A DNA stretch of 64,000 nucleotides from Hahella sp. Its GTDB lineage: Bacteria; Pseudomonadota; Gammaproteobacteria; Pseudomonadales; Oleiphilaceae. The position numbers were made by a program, and so were the translations under genes. The notes under the pieces are model-generated. The model worked only from the letters and a program-made list of their open reading frames with translations. It had not been told where the DNA came from and did no database searches. The DNA lies in assembly GCA_028280065.1 (NCBI GenBank), contig JANQMN010000053.1, positions 62,001-126,000 on the forward strand, written 5' to 3'. Shown here in pieces: positions 25,550 to 36,004 of the stretch. Position 1 is the first letter of the stretch, and each line of letters opens with the position of its first letter.

Positions 25550-25978
25550 TTAGTTACCCAGCTTAGTACACAAGGCTGCAGTACATACACCCAACTGATA
25601 AGTATCCCCATAATTCTTCGCACAAGTGCGGTAAGCAATCTCTATATGATTGATATTAGGAAATTCCGGTGACATATTCATCTCAGTTAACTTTCCTCTT
25701 ATACACTGCGCAATTTTTCGGGAATCGGATTCACCACCTTCAAAACATGTCCTGGTTTGGGCAGCCATCTTTACGGGATCTTCCATAGTCATCGGAGCAG
25801 GCTTAACCGCAGCACATTCGCCTATATCGCTGGATGCAACCAAGGTTGCGCAAATTTCCACTCGCTGTTCCAGCGGCAGGCCGAAAAATTCGCTCAGTTT
25901 GATATCTTTCGCTTTTGCACTGGCGAAAGAGGACACTGAGCAGAATGCAAAAAAAGTAATCAAAAGTATGTTTTTCAT
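25550..25978 (-). CDS. Secreted Cys-containing hypothetical protein
   Basis: A 142-residue exported protein: signal peptide MKNILLITFFAFCSVSSFAS, mature part with seven or so cysteines (for example VEICATL, GECAAV, RTCFEGG, AQCIRGK, YRTCAKNYGD, GVCTAALC). Paired cysteines suggest disulphides in the periplasm. The helical EICAT ... AQCIRGKL pattern resembles small helical secreted proteins, but I recognise no family. It stands alone, divergent from the sigma54 regulator gene. Confidence 0.65.
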   Translation of the reverse strand: MKNILLITFFAFCSVSSFASAKAKDIKLSEFFGLPLEQRVEICATLVASSDIGECAAVKPAPMTMEDPVKMAAQTRTCFEGGESDSRKIAQCIRGKLTEMNMSPEFPNINHIEIAYRTCAKNYGDTYQLGVCTAALCTKLGN

Positions 25979-26634
25979 AGATAGTTCCTAATTTGGCTTC
26001 TTAAATTCACTCAATACTTTGTCGTTGAACGGCAAGACTATTTAGCATCCCATCCCAATAACCTTCTTTTTGTGGAAGACTATTGCGTCGGTTAACGAAG
26101 CGTTGTTGGGTTGCAATAACCAGCCAAGCACACTGGAGCAAGGCAGATGCCAATAAATCTAACCATTTGTATTTATTAAAAAAAACAATAAAGAAAGATC
26201 AGTTTTTCATACTTGACGTGAATTTCTCCGAAATACCTTCCGCAGCATATTGCGAGTTAGCAGTATGTTGTGAGGAAATGTTCCCTGCTACCGTTAACCA
26301 AAAAATTGAACCAGGAGGCAATAAACTGCATTTCAGAAGAAGCATTTCCCAGCAGTGTTAATAGCGGAACAGCCTGAACTAATATTGAAAACAAACCGAT
26401 AAAGTTTAGTTGCAGGGTAGTAATGCAAAGTTGGACTGAAGACAGAATATTGATTATGGCGCAATTTTCGCATTCGAGAGTCGATGTACAAAGCGCATCT
26501 ACGATGATGAAGGTGATGGTTTGACTTCCTTAACGGAGTTTTCATTCCGGTCGCTCGTACTCCTGGCAGACCCCACTGTTGTTCTTTCGCAGACACAGGG
26601 TTCAATAATCCGGTAGTGATAGGCAAAGTTAATA
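25979..26634. other. Intergenic region ahead of the sigma54 regulator
   Basis: About 650 AT-rich bases separating divergent genes. It holds one candidate sigma54 promoter (26457-26472). Short reading frames on both strands (26083-26361 plus, 26333-26626 minus) start without ribosome sites and show no domain character. Nothing else is recognised. Confidence 0.4.
26457..26472 (+). promoter_or_regulatory. Candidate sigma54 (-24/-12) promoter
   Basis: TGGCGCAATTTTCGCA keeps the essential GG and GC dinucleotides with exactly 10 bases between them (consensus TGGCACG-N4-TTGCA). It lies about 160 bases before the response regulator gene, which itself encodes a sigma54 activator, so autoregulation is possible. 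Several consensus bases differ. Confidence 0.3.
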
Positions 26635-28425
26635 ATGAGTATTCTATATATCGAGGATGATCAGGGGCTTTGGTCTCTGGTTGAGCATCGTCTTAAAAAA
26701 CAAGGCATTGGCCTCGTTGGCGCAAACACTTTGGCGGAGGCTAAAAATTGTATTCTCGCCAATCAGTTTGACCTGATACTAGTCGACCACGAGCTGCCCG
26801 ACGGTACCGGATTGGATTTAGTGAAAGAGTACGCCGCGCAGCATCCATGCATAATGCTGACTGGCGTGGGAAGCGAAACGATTGCCGTCGAATGTTTAAA
26901 GGCCGGGGCCAGGGATTATTTGATAAAAGATGTACAGGGAAACTATCTCGACATCCTTCCCCAAACCATTTCCAGGGTTCTCAAAGAGACCAAACTGGAA
27001 AGAGAAAATAAAATACAGTCAGAACTAATTCGAATTACCCAGGAAAGACTGCGGGCAGTGTTTGACTATGCGCCTGACTTAATGCTGATTACAGACAAAA
27101 ACTTTAATATTCTCGATGTCAGTGCAATAACAATTGAAGAATACAAAGCAACCAGGGAGTCCCTGCAAGGACAGCATTTATCCGCATTGCTGTGTTCCAG
27201 CGACATCAATCAACTGAAGAAATCCGATTCCAAACAGTTTCAGGTGACCTTACATTCTAGCGTTCCCGCCATGCTAAAAAGCACTCGCCTGGGTTCAGGA
27301 GAGTTTGTCATTGTATTCCGCAACTTAACGGACCAACTGGAAATTCAAACGACGAAAGAAAAACTTCAATTGGCTGAATCCGCGAATACAGCGCTAAAAC
27401 AAGCCAATGCAAAACTTCAGAACGTAATACGCCAAAATAAAGAACATCAAATCCTAGGCAGCTCAAAGGCGATGCAAAAGGTCGAACGTGTGATTGCAAG
27501 CATTGCAGCAACCGACGCAACCGCTCTGATTCATGGCGAGACCGGAACAGGGAAGGAACTCGTTGCTATTAATATTGCGAAGAAAAGCCGACGCGGAGCC
27601 AAACCCCTCATCACTTTGAACTGTGCCGCCATACCAAAAGACCTGGTGGAAAGCGAGCTTTTCGGACATGAAAAAGGCTCTTTTACCGGCGCTCTGAAAA
27701 ATCACGCCGGGAAGTTCAAACAAGCTGACGGCGGCACTTTGTTTCTGGACGAAATAGGCGAACTGGAGCTAGATACCCAGGCCAAGCTTCTGCGTACACT
27801 TCAGGAGGGAGAAGTTCAACCTATCGGTAGTCAATCAGTGGAACATGTCGACGTTAGGGTCATTGCCGCAACGAACAGAAATCTTGAGCAAATGGTTGAA
27901 GAAGGCAAGTTCCGGGCAGACTTATTTTACCGTCTTAACGTGGTTCCGATCGAAGTGCCCGCGCTACGCGAGCGCAAAGAGGATATACCGCTTCTAGCGG
28001 AGTATTTTCTGCAAAAATATGCGGAGCGCTATGACATTGGCGACCGCTCGTTCTCCGATGCAGACTGGCGCCTGCTAATTCAATACTCCTGGCCCGGAAA
28101 CGTCAGAGAGTTGCAGAATGTTGTCGAGCGGTTTGTGGTTCTTGGCGAAATTACCTCTTTTAAACAATTTGAACTATCGGGAAATTCAAGGCGCCACAAG
28201 CATCAAGATCTGCCCGGACCAGTTCAGGAAACGCAATATCAAGCTCCCATCGAAACGGTTAACAATCCCAATCGATCTCTCGAGGAGATCGAACGGGATC
28301 ATATTAAAAAGGTACTCCGTTCAGTCGACTGGGTTATTTCCGGAGACAAAGGCGCCGCCAAAGTACTTGGCCTTAATCCCAGCACCTTGCGTTTTCGCAT
28401 GCAAAAGCTGGGGATAACTAAATAA
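26635..28425 (+). CDS. Sigma54-dependent response regulator (NtrC type)
   Basis: A 596-residue transcription activator. Receiver domain at 1-118 with acidic pocket IEDD and phospho-Asp51 in LILVDHELPDG. A PAS-like segment (about 135-235, FDYAPDLMLITDKNFNIL) and a coiled coil follow. The AAA+ domain has Walker A GETGTGKE (about 301), ELFGHEKGSFTGA (the sigma54-contact loop, GSFTGA for the usual GAFTGA), LFLDEIGEL and the arginine-finger region FRADLFYRLNV. The C-terminal Fis-type helix-turn-helix is at about 555-596 (GAAKVLGLNPSTLRFRMQKLG). It is divergent from the kinase block and is its likely partner. Confidence 0.92.
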   Translation: MSILYIEDDQGLWSLVEHRLKKQGIGLVGANTLAEAKNCILANQFDLILVDHELPDGTGLDLVKEYAAQHPCIMLTGVGSETIAVECLKAGARDYLIKDVQGNYLDILPQTISRVLKETKLERENKIQSELIRITQERLRAVFDYAPDLMLITDKNFNILDVSAITIEEYKATRESLQGQHLSALLCSSDINQLKKSDSKQFQVTLHSSVPAMLKSTRLGSGEFVIVFRNLTDQLEIQTTKEKLQLAESANTALKQANAKLQNVIRQNKEHQILGSSKAMQKVERVIASIAATDATALIHGETGTGKELVAINIAKKSRRGAKPLITLNCAAIPKDLVESELFGHEKGSFTGALKNHAGKFKQADGGTLFLDEIGELELDTQAKLLRTLQEGEVQPIGSQSVEHVDVRVIAATNRNLEQMVEEGKFRADLFYRLNVVPIEVPALRERKEDIPLLAEYFLQKYAERYDIGDRSFSDADWRLLIQYSWPGNVRELQNVVERFVVLGEITSFKQFELSGNSRRHKHQDLPGPVQETQYQAPIETVNNPNRSLEEIERDHIKKVLRSVDWVISGDKGAAKVLGLNPSTLRFRMQKLGITK

Positions 28426-28517
28426 TTGATTATGCAGGTAGCTCTCTCATGATTAGAAATACCTATGAATCCAATCAATGAAAGTCACTATGTTAAAAGC
28501 TTTTTCAGAGTAAAGCG

Positions 28518-29732
28518 ATGAAAGATATTTCTTCTTTCCTCCAGCTAATCATCACATTCTGTATACTCCTATCTCTCTTCACATGCATCAAGCACTATGC
28601 CAGAGGCTCAAGGCTACCGTCTGAAGCTTGGATCTTACTGGCTGGAATAGCATATGGCCTGACCAAGCGAATGGGCGAGTTCGAAGCATGGCCGCAGCTT
28701 ATTCTTAATGCCGATAGTATCCTATTTTTCTTTCTTCCCCTGTTGATTTTCGCAAGCGGCCGTCACCTCAATCTACGTATTATGCGAAGCCGCAGCGACG
28801 CCATATTTCTCTTTGCCATACCCGGAGTGATTTTAACGACTTTTTTGATCGGCATTCCTGTTGCTTTGACGTTGGACATACCGCTCGGCCATGGATTATT
28901 GTTTGGCGCCGCTATAGGCGCTACTGACCCAATCGCTATTGGCGCTATATTCAAGCAGTTTAGTATCCCGGAAGAATTAAACATGTTGGTGGAGGGAGAG
29001 TCGCTGTTTAATGATGGCACCACTGTCGTCCTGTTTTCTCTTATTTCTGCCATTGTGCTTTCCGGTTCACCTTTTTCACTGGGCAATGCCTTCCTGTCTT
29101 TTCTCTATTCGGTTGGCGTAGCAATTCCAATGGGCTTAAGTGCAGGCTGGCTCGGGGTAAAAGTCCTGGCAAGTTGGCGAGAAGACAACATGTTTTTCAC
29201 CGCCTCCATGGGACTCATCGTAGCTCTATTGGTTTTCGCCATCGGAGAACATTTTCTCCACATATCGGGAGTCATAGCCGTACTGATGGCTGCGATTGTC
29301 ATGAATAACTCGATCCGCAAACAAGAAGATGATGAAAAGACCACGCTATTAAACTCCTTTTGGGATTATATGAGTGAAGTACTGAATGGTTTTATGTTCT
29401 TTATGCTGGGTGTCGCCACCGGCCTGCACGAATTTGATACACCGTTTTTGGCATTGATAGCGGGAGTAATCGCAATGTTGACGGCACGGGCAATTGTTAT
29501 CTATGGCGGAGGTATGCTTTTACGATTCCGCATGCCACTTCCCTCATTATGGCAGCACATCTTAATGTTAGGGGGTCTGCGAGGCGCAGTGTCTGCGGCG
29601 CTGATCTTGCTTATACCCAATGATTACCCGCACCGTGATGATTTTTTGTGCCTGGCATTTTTATTGATTGTTTTCAGTTTGATATTTCAACCTCCTGCAA
29701 TGCAACAACTGCTGGAGCGTAACAAGATGTAG
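28518..29732 (+). CDS. CPA1-family Na+(K+)/H+ antiporter
   Basis: A 404-residue inner-membrane protein with about 12 spans, of the NhaP/CPA1 cation-proton antiporter family. The ion-binding region GAAIGATDPIAIGAIFKQF and the conserved ESLFNDGTTVVLFSLI (Asn-Asp motif) are intact, as is LGGLRGAVSAALILL. No long cytoplasmic tail, so a short form. It lies 92 bases after the sigma54 regulator on the same strand and may be one of its targets or co-transcribed. Role: sodium or pH homeostasis. Confidence 0.88.
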   Translation: MKDISSFLQLIITFCILLSLFTCIKHYARGSRLPSEAWILLAGIAYGLTKRMGEFEAWPQLILNADSILFFFLPLLIFASGRHLNLRIMRSRSDAIFLFAIPGVILTTFLIGIPVALTLDIPLGHGLLFGAAIGATDPIAIGAIFKQFSIPEELNMLVEGESLFNDGTTVVLFSLISAIVLSGSPFSLGNAFLSFLYSVGVAIPMGLSAGWLGVKVLASWREDNMFFTASMGLIVALLVFAIGEHFLHISGVIAVLMAAIVMNNSIRKQEDDEKTTLLNSFWDYMSEVLNGFMFFMLGVATGLHEFDTPFLALIAGVIAMLTARAIVIYGGGMLLRFRMPLPSLWQHILMLGGLRGAVSAALILLIPNDYPHRDDFLCLAFLLIVFSLIFQPPAMQQLLERNKM

Positions 29733-29922
29733 GCTTGCTTTATTGCTGTTGGGCGATATTCGTCAGCATCTGCATTACGGATTATGGCCGGAATAAGCTT
29801 GGCAACAGATTCCCAATGAAACCCGGAATGCAGAGTCCGAAAAAGCTAAAGAACTCGAATCACACCAAATAATCGAGTAAAATGCTCAACCTTTTTGGCT
29901 ATTTGTTGACCAGATTTTTACT

Positions 29923-32139
29923 ATGCAAACCGCACGCAACCTGTTTTCCTACCCACTCTACTGGGCCGAATGCTATGGCACGGCAGACTTTCTGCCAATG
30001 TCGAGAGCTGAAATGGACACCCTGGGCTGGGACAGTTGCGATATTATTATCATCAGCGGCGACGCTTACGTGGACCACCCCAGTTTTGGCATGGCAGTCA
30101 TCGGCAGGCTTTGGGAGTCCCATGGATTTCGGGTAGGAATCATTGCCCAGCCGAATTGGACTTCAAAAGACGACTTCCTGAAACTTGGCAAACCCAACCT
30201 ATTCTATGCCGTATCCGCAGGCAATATGGACTCCATGATCAACCGCTACACGGCAGACCGGAAACTACGTCACGACGATGCCTATACGCCGGATAATATT
30301 GGCGGCAAACGCCCTGATAGAGCGGTTTTAGTTTACAGCCAACGATGCAAGGAGGCTTATAGTGACGTTCCGGTATTGATTGGAGGAATTGAGGCCAGTC
30401 TGCGCCGGATGGCCCATTATGATTACTGGTCCGATAAAGTTCGCCGTTCGGTGTTGTTCGATTCCAAAGCGGATCTGCTGGTCTACGGCAATGCAGAACG
30501 GGCAGTGGTCGAAATCGCCCATCGCATAGCCCGTGGCGAAGACATGAAAAACATGCTGGATATCCGGGGTACGGCGGTCAATGTTCCCGCGTTGCCCAGC
30601 GGTTGGGAGCACAGAGACAGTACCAGTGTCGACCGACCGGGCAAAGTGGATGCTTTACCGAATCCTTATTTATACGACAATACCGCAGAATCAAAAGATG
30701 AGGCTGGTTGCGCCGGCAAAACCCAGACTCAACATCCTGAGGAACAGATCATACGCTTTGTGTCTTTGACCGCTAAACCGGAGTTCATTCTCCTGCCCTC
30801 CTATGAAAAGGTGCGAAATGACACTGTGCTCTATGCCCACACTTCGCGGGTCTTACACCTGGAAACCAACCCGGCCAATGCCCGACCTCTGGCGCAGAAA
30901 CATGGCGACCGCTATCTATGGATAAATCCTCCGGCGATCCCGCTGCAAACCGAGGAATTGGACGCCGTGTTTGAGTTACCTTTTCAGCGCGTGCCCCACC
31001 CTGTCTATGGTAAGGCCAAAATTCCCGCCTATGAAATGATCCGCTTTTCCGTGAACATCATGCGGGGTTGTTTCGGCGGTTGTACATTTTGCTCTATTAC
31101 CGAACACGAAGGGCGCTGGATTCAAAGCCGTTCAGAAGATTCGGTGATTCGGGAAATCGAACGCATTCGGGACAGGACTCCCGGCTTTACCGGCATCATT
31201 TCCGACTTGGGCGGCCCCACCGCCAACATGTATCAGTTGAACTGCAAAAGCGAAGAGATTCATGCCAAATGCCGGCGTCTTTCCTGCGTTTACCCAACCA
31301 TCTGTAAAAACCTCAAAACCGACCACTCCGCAACTACGCGCTTGTATCGCCGAGCCCGTGAGTTACCTGGAATAAAGCGGATATTCATCGCCTCAGGCTT
31401 ACGTTATGACCTTGCCGTAGAAGATCCGGAATATGTGCAAGAACTGGTCAGTCATCATGTCGGCGGTTATTTGAAAATCGCCCCGGAACATTCAGAAGGA
31501 GGCCCATTGTCGAAAATGATGAAACCGGGCATGGGAACCTATGACAAATTCAAGGACATGTTCGAAAAGTTCTCACGAGAAGCCGGAAAAGAACAATTTT
31601 TAATTCCCTATTTTATTGCCGCGCATCCCGGCACTACTGACGAGGACATGCTAAATCTGGCACTCTGGCTAAAAGCAAACGGTTTCCGCGCCGACCAGGT
31701 ACAGGCGTTTTACCCATCACCGATGGCTACAGCAACCGCCATGTATTTTTCAGGGAAAAATCCGCTACATCGGGTGGGCTATAAAACCGAGAATGTTTAT
31801 ATTCCTAAAGGGGAGCGGCAGCGGCGTCTGCACAAGGCTTTCCTGCGCTATCACGATCCCGACAACTGGCCTTTGCTGCGCGAAACATTGCTGCGTATGG
31901 GAAGGGCGCATTTAATTGGCTATGGCAAAAAGCACCTTGTACCACCCACGCAACCTGCCAATCATCCAAGCGCAAAAAAATTCGGCTCCAAGCTCAATCC
32001 AGCAGGACAGACTAATAAAACCCGAAGGAAATCAAATAGAAAACCATATCAGCCTATTGCGGGACAGATTCTCACCCAGCATACCGGTTTACCGCCAAGA
32101 TCACATCGCCCAAAAAATCGAAAAAGCGCTAAGAACTAA
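29923..32139 (+). CDS. YgiQ-family radical SAM protein
   Basis: A 738-residue cytoplasmic protein of the YgiQ (UPF0313) family. N-terminal domain (about 1-300) opens [20 protein letters not shown] and includes [16 protein letters not shown]. The radical SAM core has the cluster motif [13 protein letters not shown] (CxxxCxxC, about residue 380), then [15 protein letters not shown]. The C-terminus ends in a basic, low-complexity tail (about 665-738). The reaction is unknown for the family. Start at ATG 29923. Monocistronic as far as can be seen. Confidence 0.9.
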   Translation: MQTARNLFSYPLYWAECYGTADFLPMSRAEMDTLGWDSCDIIIISGDAYVDHPSFGMAVIGRLWESHGFRVGIIAQPNWTSKDDFLKLGKPNLFYAVSAGNMDSMINRYTADRKLRHDDAYTPDNIGGKRPDRAVLVYSQRCKEAYSDVPVLIGGIEASLRRMAHYDYWSDKVRRSVLFDSKADLLVYGNAERAVVEIAHRIARGEDMKNMLDIRGTAVNVPALPSGWEHRDSTSVDRPGKVDALPNPYLYDNTAESKDEAGCAGKTQTQHPEEQIIRFVSLTAKPEFILLPSYEKVRNDTVLYAHTSRVLHLETNPANARPLAQKHGDRYLWINPPAIPLQTEELDAVFELPFQRVPHPVYGKAKIPAYEMIRFSVNIMRGCFGGCTFCSITEHEGRWIQSRSEDSVIREIERIRDRTPGFTGIISDLGGPTANMYQLNCKSEEIHAKCRRLSCVYPTICKNLKTDHSATTRLYRRARELPGIKRIFIASGLRYDLAVEDPEYVQELVSHHVGGYLKIAPEHSEGGPLSKMMKPGMGTYDKFKDMFEKFSREAGKEQFLIPYFIAAHPGTTDEDMLNLALWLKANGFRADQVQAFYPSPMATATAMYFSGKNPLHRVGYKTENVYIPKGERQRRLHKAFLRYHDPDNWPLLRETLLRMGRAHLIGYGKKHLVPPTQPANHPSAKKFGSKLNPAGQTNKTRRKSNRKPYQPIAGQILTQHTGLPPRSHRPKNRKSAKN

Positions 32140-32386
32140 TTTGCCTCCTTTTACAAAGCAATCAGGCGGGACATGGAAGAACTCAACATCCGAAACTGTA
32201 GAAAGCCAAACAGCGGAAGCCGGTATTCAGATTCGCAGACTGTTTCATGCTCTTTGTTTGAACTTACCTTCGCCATTTATGTCACAATACTGTGACCCAA
32301 AGCGTACTTACATAATATTCTGGATAAAACAATCAGGCTATAGCTTCCACTAGGCTAAAAGAGCGGTAATCCGTTTCAAAAGAAGA

Positions 32387-33223
32387 ATGTCAAATATCCT
32401 ATTTGCAGCAAAGAAGAGAAAATATAGCGAAACAAACAGGCTTTGCTACGGCATCGTTTTAATGCTTCTGAGCCTCCTGAGCTTAAGTTCGAACGCCGAA
32501 GAGCCTAATTGGCGGCTATATGGCGAGCTTTTAAGCGAATATACGTTCTCAGACAATAAAGACAGTATGGATGCCGTCATGGTGGACTATGCCGGATTAA
32601 AGAGGGATCCGCGCTGGCAGAGGATCGTTCAGATGATGGCTGACTTTCCCCTACAGCGACTTACCACAGTGGACGAAAAATTCGCCTTTTACATCAACGG
32701 CTACAATATTCTGGCCATCAATATGGTGATCTCTAACTGGCCTGTTTTTACGCTGAAGTCTCTGGGAACGGTTTGGCGTCCGGTTTGGATGCACGAAGCA
32801 GGTGTCCTTGGCGGGAAAACTCTGACGTTGCGCTTCTTAGAACACGATATTCTACGAAAAATGGGGGATCCAAGAATTCATTTTGCCATTAACTGCGCCA
32901 GTATGAGCTGCCCGGATCTTCGGACTGAACCCTATACCGCTGTGAAGCTATACAAACAGCTTGATGATCAGACGCGGAAATTTCTCACCCAAACCAACAA
33001 GGGAATTTTGGTCAATGGGACCGATATTTACCTATCCAGTATTTTTAAATGGTTTGAGGAGGATTTTAAAACCTACGGCGGGATCGATGGTTTTGTTTAT
33101 AGATACCGTTCGGACCTTCCGGAAAATGTCCGTTTCCAAGGTTCCCTGCCTTACAATTGGAAGGTCAACGCCAAACTTTCTCATCGAGAACGTTTGAAAG
33201 CATTGGCTTCGAATGACTGGTAA
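32387..33223 (+). CDS. DUF547 secreted protein
   Basis: A 278-residue protein with a signal-like hydrophobic stretch (about 21-38, CYGIVLMLLSLLSLSSNA), so probably periplasmic. The DUF547 core follows: DEKFAFYINGYNILAINMV, the charged HAINCASMSCP-like motif (here IHFAINCASMSCPDLRTEPY) and IFKWFEEDF. The family fold resembles papain-like enzymes and carries conserved Asn, His and Cys, but its activity is unproven. It lies between ygiQ and the moaB group without clear linkage. Confidence 0.85.
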   Translation: MSNILFAAKKRKYSETNRLCYGIVLMLLSLLSLSSNAEEPNWRLYGELLSEYTFSDNKDSMDAVMVDYAGLKRDPRWQRIVQMMADFPLQRLTTVDEKFAFYINGYNILAINMVISNWPVFTLKSLGTVWRPVWMHEAGVLGGKTLTLRFLEHDILRKMGDPRIHFAINCASMSCPDLRTEPYTAVKLYKQLDDQTRKFLTQTNKGILVNGTDIYLSSIFKWFEEDFKTYGGIDGFVYRYRSDLPENVRFQGSLPYNWKVNAKLSHRERLKALASNDW

Positions 33224-33389
33224 GAAACAAGCGGATCCAGTCAATCGGAGTTCATAGTTCCTATCCCCATCGCAGTAGGTCTGATACCCAGTTATGGGTA
33301 AAAGGTTGCTTTCACGGGATTAAATGGCAAAACTAGCAAATAATGCGTCGAAACTTCACCCCCTTATTTGACTAAAAGGCTGGACTAGC

Positions 33390-33947
33390 ATGAAGGCTTC
33401 ACCAGAATTCATTCCGCTCAGAATGGCGGTACTTACCGTCTCCGATACACGTACTTATGAAAATGACACGTCCGGCCAGGTGCTAGTAGACAACTTACAG
33501 GCGGCGGGACACCATTTGGGTGACCGCAATTTGATTCCCGATGACGTTTACATCATGCGAGCCGTTACGTCACAGTGGATTGCAAATCCCGACATTCAGG
33601 CAATATTAATTACGGGTGGTACCGGATTTACTGAGCGGGACTCGACGCCGGAAGCCATGCTGCCCCTGTTTGATAAAGTCATTGAGGGCTTTGGTGAATT
33701 GTTTCGACAGATTTCCTACCAGGAAATTGGCTCTTCCACCATCCAATCCAGGGCTCTTGGAGGACTGGCCAACAACACGGTTGTTTTTTGCATGCCCGGT
33801 TCTACAGGGGCCTGCAAAACTGCCTGGAGCATTATCAAAGAGCAGTTGGATAGTCGGCATAAACCCTGTAACTATGTTGGACTTATACAGAACAAACAGC
33901 ATAAGGATCCTAATGAACTCAAACCCTTCTGCGATACCCGCGCATGA
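33390..33947 (+). CDS. moaB: Molybdopterin adenylyltransferase-like MoaB
   Basis: A 185-residue protein of the MoaB/MogA family acting in molybdopterin cofactor synthesis (adenylation of molybdopterin). Marks: [10 protein letters not shown], the TGGTG phosphate-binding loop in [19 protein letters not shown], and [14 protein letters not shown]. Its stop overlaps the moeA start (ATGA). Upstream lies about 165 bases of sequence with no recognisable riboswitch. Confidence 0.93.
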   Translation: MKASPEFIPLRMAVLTVSDTRTYENDTSGQVLVDNLQAAGHHLGDRNLIPDDVYIMRAVTSQWIANPDIQAILITGGTGFTERDSTPEAMLPLFDKVIEGFGELFRQISYQEIGSSTIQSRALGGLANNTVVFCMPGSTGACKTAWSIIKEQLDSRHKPCNYVGLIQNKQHKDPNELKPFCDTRA

Positions 33948-35197
33948 CAAAAAAATACGATAATCCTAACGCTATTGAAGGAAACGTTGACGCCTGTGCA
34001 ACTCCGGGGCTGACGAATCTAGATGTTGCGATACAAGCCCTTGTCCAAGAGGCACGGCCCATCCGAGATACCGAGCATATCACTCTCGATGCTGCGCTCC
34101 ACAGAGTTCTTGCCAAGGAAATCGTCTCAACTGTGGCGGTACCACCATTCGATAATAGCGCTGTGGATGGCTATGCGGTCCGCCTTGAAACCCTGACTTC
34201 CAGAACAGTTCCTGTTTCCCAGCGAATTCCCGCAGGACTTGCACCACAACCTTTGGCGCCGGGGACAGCGGCAAGAATTTTTACCGGCGCCTGCATTCCG
34301 GAAAATGCCGATGCCGTTATCATGCAGGAACAATGTCAACTAGCAGGCGATCAGGTTCAGCTCCCGGAAACTATTGCGCAGAGCCAGAATATTCGCCCTG
34401 CCGGTCAGGATATATCAATAAACCAGGTCATTTTGAAAAAAGGCCGCAAACTCCAGCCTCAGGACCTGGGTCTGATTGCATCGATTGGCCAGCCGCAAGT
34501 TGAGGTCTATAGGCGACTCAAGGTCTCCGTGGTTTCCAGCGGCGACGAACTAGTGGAACCGGGTACGCCGCTGCAGAGCGGTCAGATATACAACTCCAAC
34601 CGATTTGTCATGAAGGGGTTGCTCAAGGCTGCAGGTTACGAGCCTGTCGATCACGGCATCATGCTTGATGATTTCCGTCAAACCGAAGAGCAATTGCTCG
34701 AACTGGCAAATCGAGCGGATGTCATTATCACCACGGGAGGCGTTTCCGTCGGCGAAGAAGACCACATTAAAAATGTGGTAGAAAAGCATGGCGCTTTAAA
34801 GCTGTGGCGTCTTGCGATCAAACCGGGAAAACCCTTCGCTTACGGCACTGTCGGTGAAACGCCGTTACTGGGTCTGCCCGGTAATCCTGGTGCGGTTTTT
34901 GTGACTTTTTGCATTCTCGCCAATAGTTTTTTACGGGCCAGCCAGGGCATGACGGATAATCAACCTGTTGCCGCAAAGTACCCTATTGATTTTCCTGTCC
35001 TCAAACCGGGAAAACGCCGAGAATATCTGAGGGTAAAATTGATTGAGGGGCAACTCAAGCAGTACCCGAATCAAAGTTCCGGGGTGTTGAGTTCGGCGAG
35101 TTGGGGAGACGGTTTGGCGGTAATCCCGGAACACCAAACCCTTGAAGTTGGAACACCGGTGGATTATTTGAGCTTTAAAGAACTATTTTTTCACTAA
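33944..35197 (+). CDS. moeA: Molybdopterin molybdotransferase MoeA
   Basis: A 417-residue enzyme that inserts molybdate into adenylated molybdopterin. Domain order is normal: N-terminal LDAALHRVLAKEIVS and PPFDNSAVDGYAV, a GAxIPxxADAVIMQE motif (GACIPENADAVIMQE), VSVVSSGDELVEPG and ITTGGVSVGEEDH in the MoCF-binding domain, LLGLPGNPGAVFV, and a C-terminal beta domain. The start is four bases inside moaB, and moaD follows after 16 bases, so the three genes form an operon. Confidence 0.95.
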   Translation: MTKKYDNPNAIEGNVDACATPGLTNLDVAIQALVQEARPIRDTEHITLDAALHRVLAKEIVSTVAVPPFDNSAVDGYAVRLETLTSRTVPVSQRIPAGLAPQPLAPGTAARIFTGACIPENADAVIMQEQCQLAGDQVQLPETIAQSQNIRPAGQDISINQVILKKGRKLQPQDLGLIASIGQPQVEVYRRLKVSVVSSGDELVEPGTPLQSGQIYNSNRFVMKGLLKAAGYEPVDHGIMLDDFRQTEEQLLELANRADVIITTGGVSVGEEDHIKNVVEKHGALKLWRLAIKPGKPFAYGTVGETPLLGLPGNPGAVFVTFCILANSFLRASQGMTDNQPVAAKYPIDFPVLKPGKRREYLRVKLIEGQLKQYPNQSSGVLSSASWGDGLAVIPEHQTLEVGTPVDYLSFKELFFH

Positions 35198-35213
35198 AAC
35201 AGGCAATGAAGTT

Positions 35214-35462
35214 ATGAAAATACTTTATTTTGCCAGCCTGCGGGATAGACTTGGGGCCGAAACAGAAGAATGGCAGGATATGCAAGGCGTGGGTTCGGTC
35301 GCAGAACTCATCGACCATTTACAGGAGCGCGACGAGAGCTGGCAGAAGGTGTTTGCAAGTTCCAGAATACTGGTTTCCGTCAACCATCAGATTGCGCAGC
35401 CGAATGCCAGCATCAAACTGGGAGATGAGGTGGCGTTTTTCCCGCCTGTGACCGGGGGATAG
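35214..35462 (+). CDS. moaD: Molybdopterin synthase small subunit MoaD
   Basis: An 82-residue ubiquitin-like sulphur carrier. It starts MKILYFASLRDRLG and ends FFPPVTGG, with the C-terminal Gly-Gly that is thiocarboxylated. It would work with MoaE, which is not present in this window. Last gene of the moaB-moeA-moaD operon. Confidence 0.93.
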   Translation: MKILYFASLRDRLGAETEEWQDMQGVGSVAELIDHLQERDESWQKVFASSRILVSVNHQIAQPNASIKLGDEVAFFPPVTGG

Positions 35463-35667
35463 ACGCTATTTATCGCCAGCGCAACCAATCTCGGTATACC
35501 ACAACTCAGGATTGAAATTGCCGTTAAACGGTAGCATAACAGACCATAACAATACTTCGTTCGCATTAGCTAAAAGAATTATTGCGTATTATCGATTTCC
35601 AAGTGCCTAATAGCTCCCTAGAATACGCCTTCAAAATCCCCAAGCCGATATGGCAAGTGAAAGACAA

Positions 35668-35970
35668 ATGTGGAAATTTACCTCTCCAACGGTTATACAA
35701 CATGAATCCGGGTTCTCTCTTGAATTACAGGGAGGGTCCTGGCATGAACCCATGGGTTTAAACCCTATCGCCACCCCAGAAATGAATGTACAGGATACAG
35801 CTAAACTCATTAGAGAAGGCATGCTGTTCGCAATGAAAAATTCCGCTGCCAGCGCGTCCGGTTATCGTATGTCCGATTCTGGCACCTCCAGAAAGCAAAC
35901 CGCAATGCCAAGACCAAAGCGCCCTGCCACCGGTAGAACGCTTTCGTTACGCAAAAAGACCTCAGCATAG
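35668..35970 (+). CDS. Small hypothetical protein, MWKFTSP type
   Basis: About 100 residues, starting MWKFTSPTVIQHESGFSLEL, with GGSWHEPMGLNPIATPEM and LIREGMLFAMKN, then a basic low-complexity tail. The ordered first 65 residues look protein-like (Trp-rich, amphipathic), but I cannot name a family. An upstream ATG at 35650 would add six residues. Neither start has a strong ribosome site. Stretches of non-coding DNA flank it. Confidence 0.45.
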   Translation: MWKFTSPTVIQHESGFSLELQGGSWHEPMGLNPIATPEMNVQDTAKLIREGMLFAMKNSAASASGYRMSDSGTSRKQTAMPRPKRPATGRTLSLRKKTSA

Positions 35971-36004
35971 CCACACCTGCTGTATTTGCCATTTATACCG
36001 GCTT

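Noticed and set aside
26083-26361. 92-codon plus-strand reading frame
   Set aside because: TTG start, no ribosome site, composition unlike a folded protein; AT-rich intergenic DNA.
31916-32353. 145-codon plus-strand frame overlapping the ygiQ 3' end
   Set aside because: More than half lies out of frame inside ygiQ and the remainder has no protein features.
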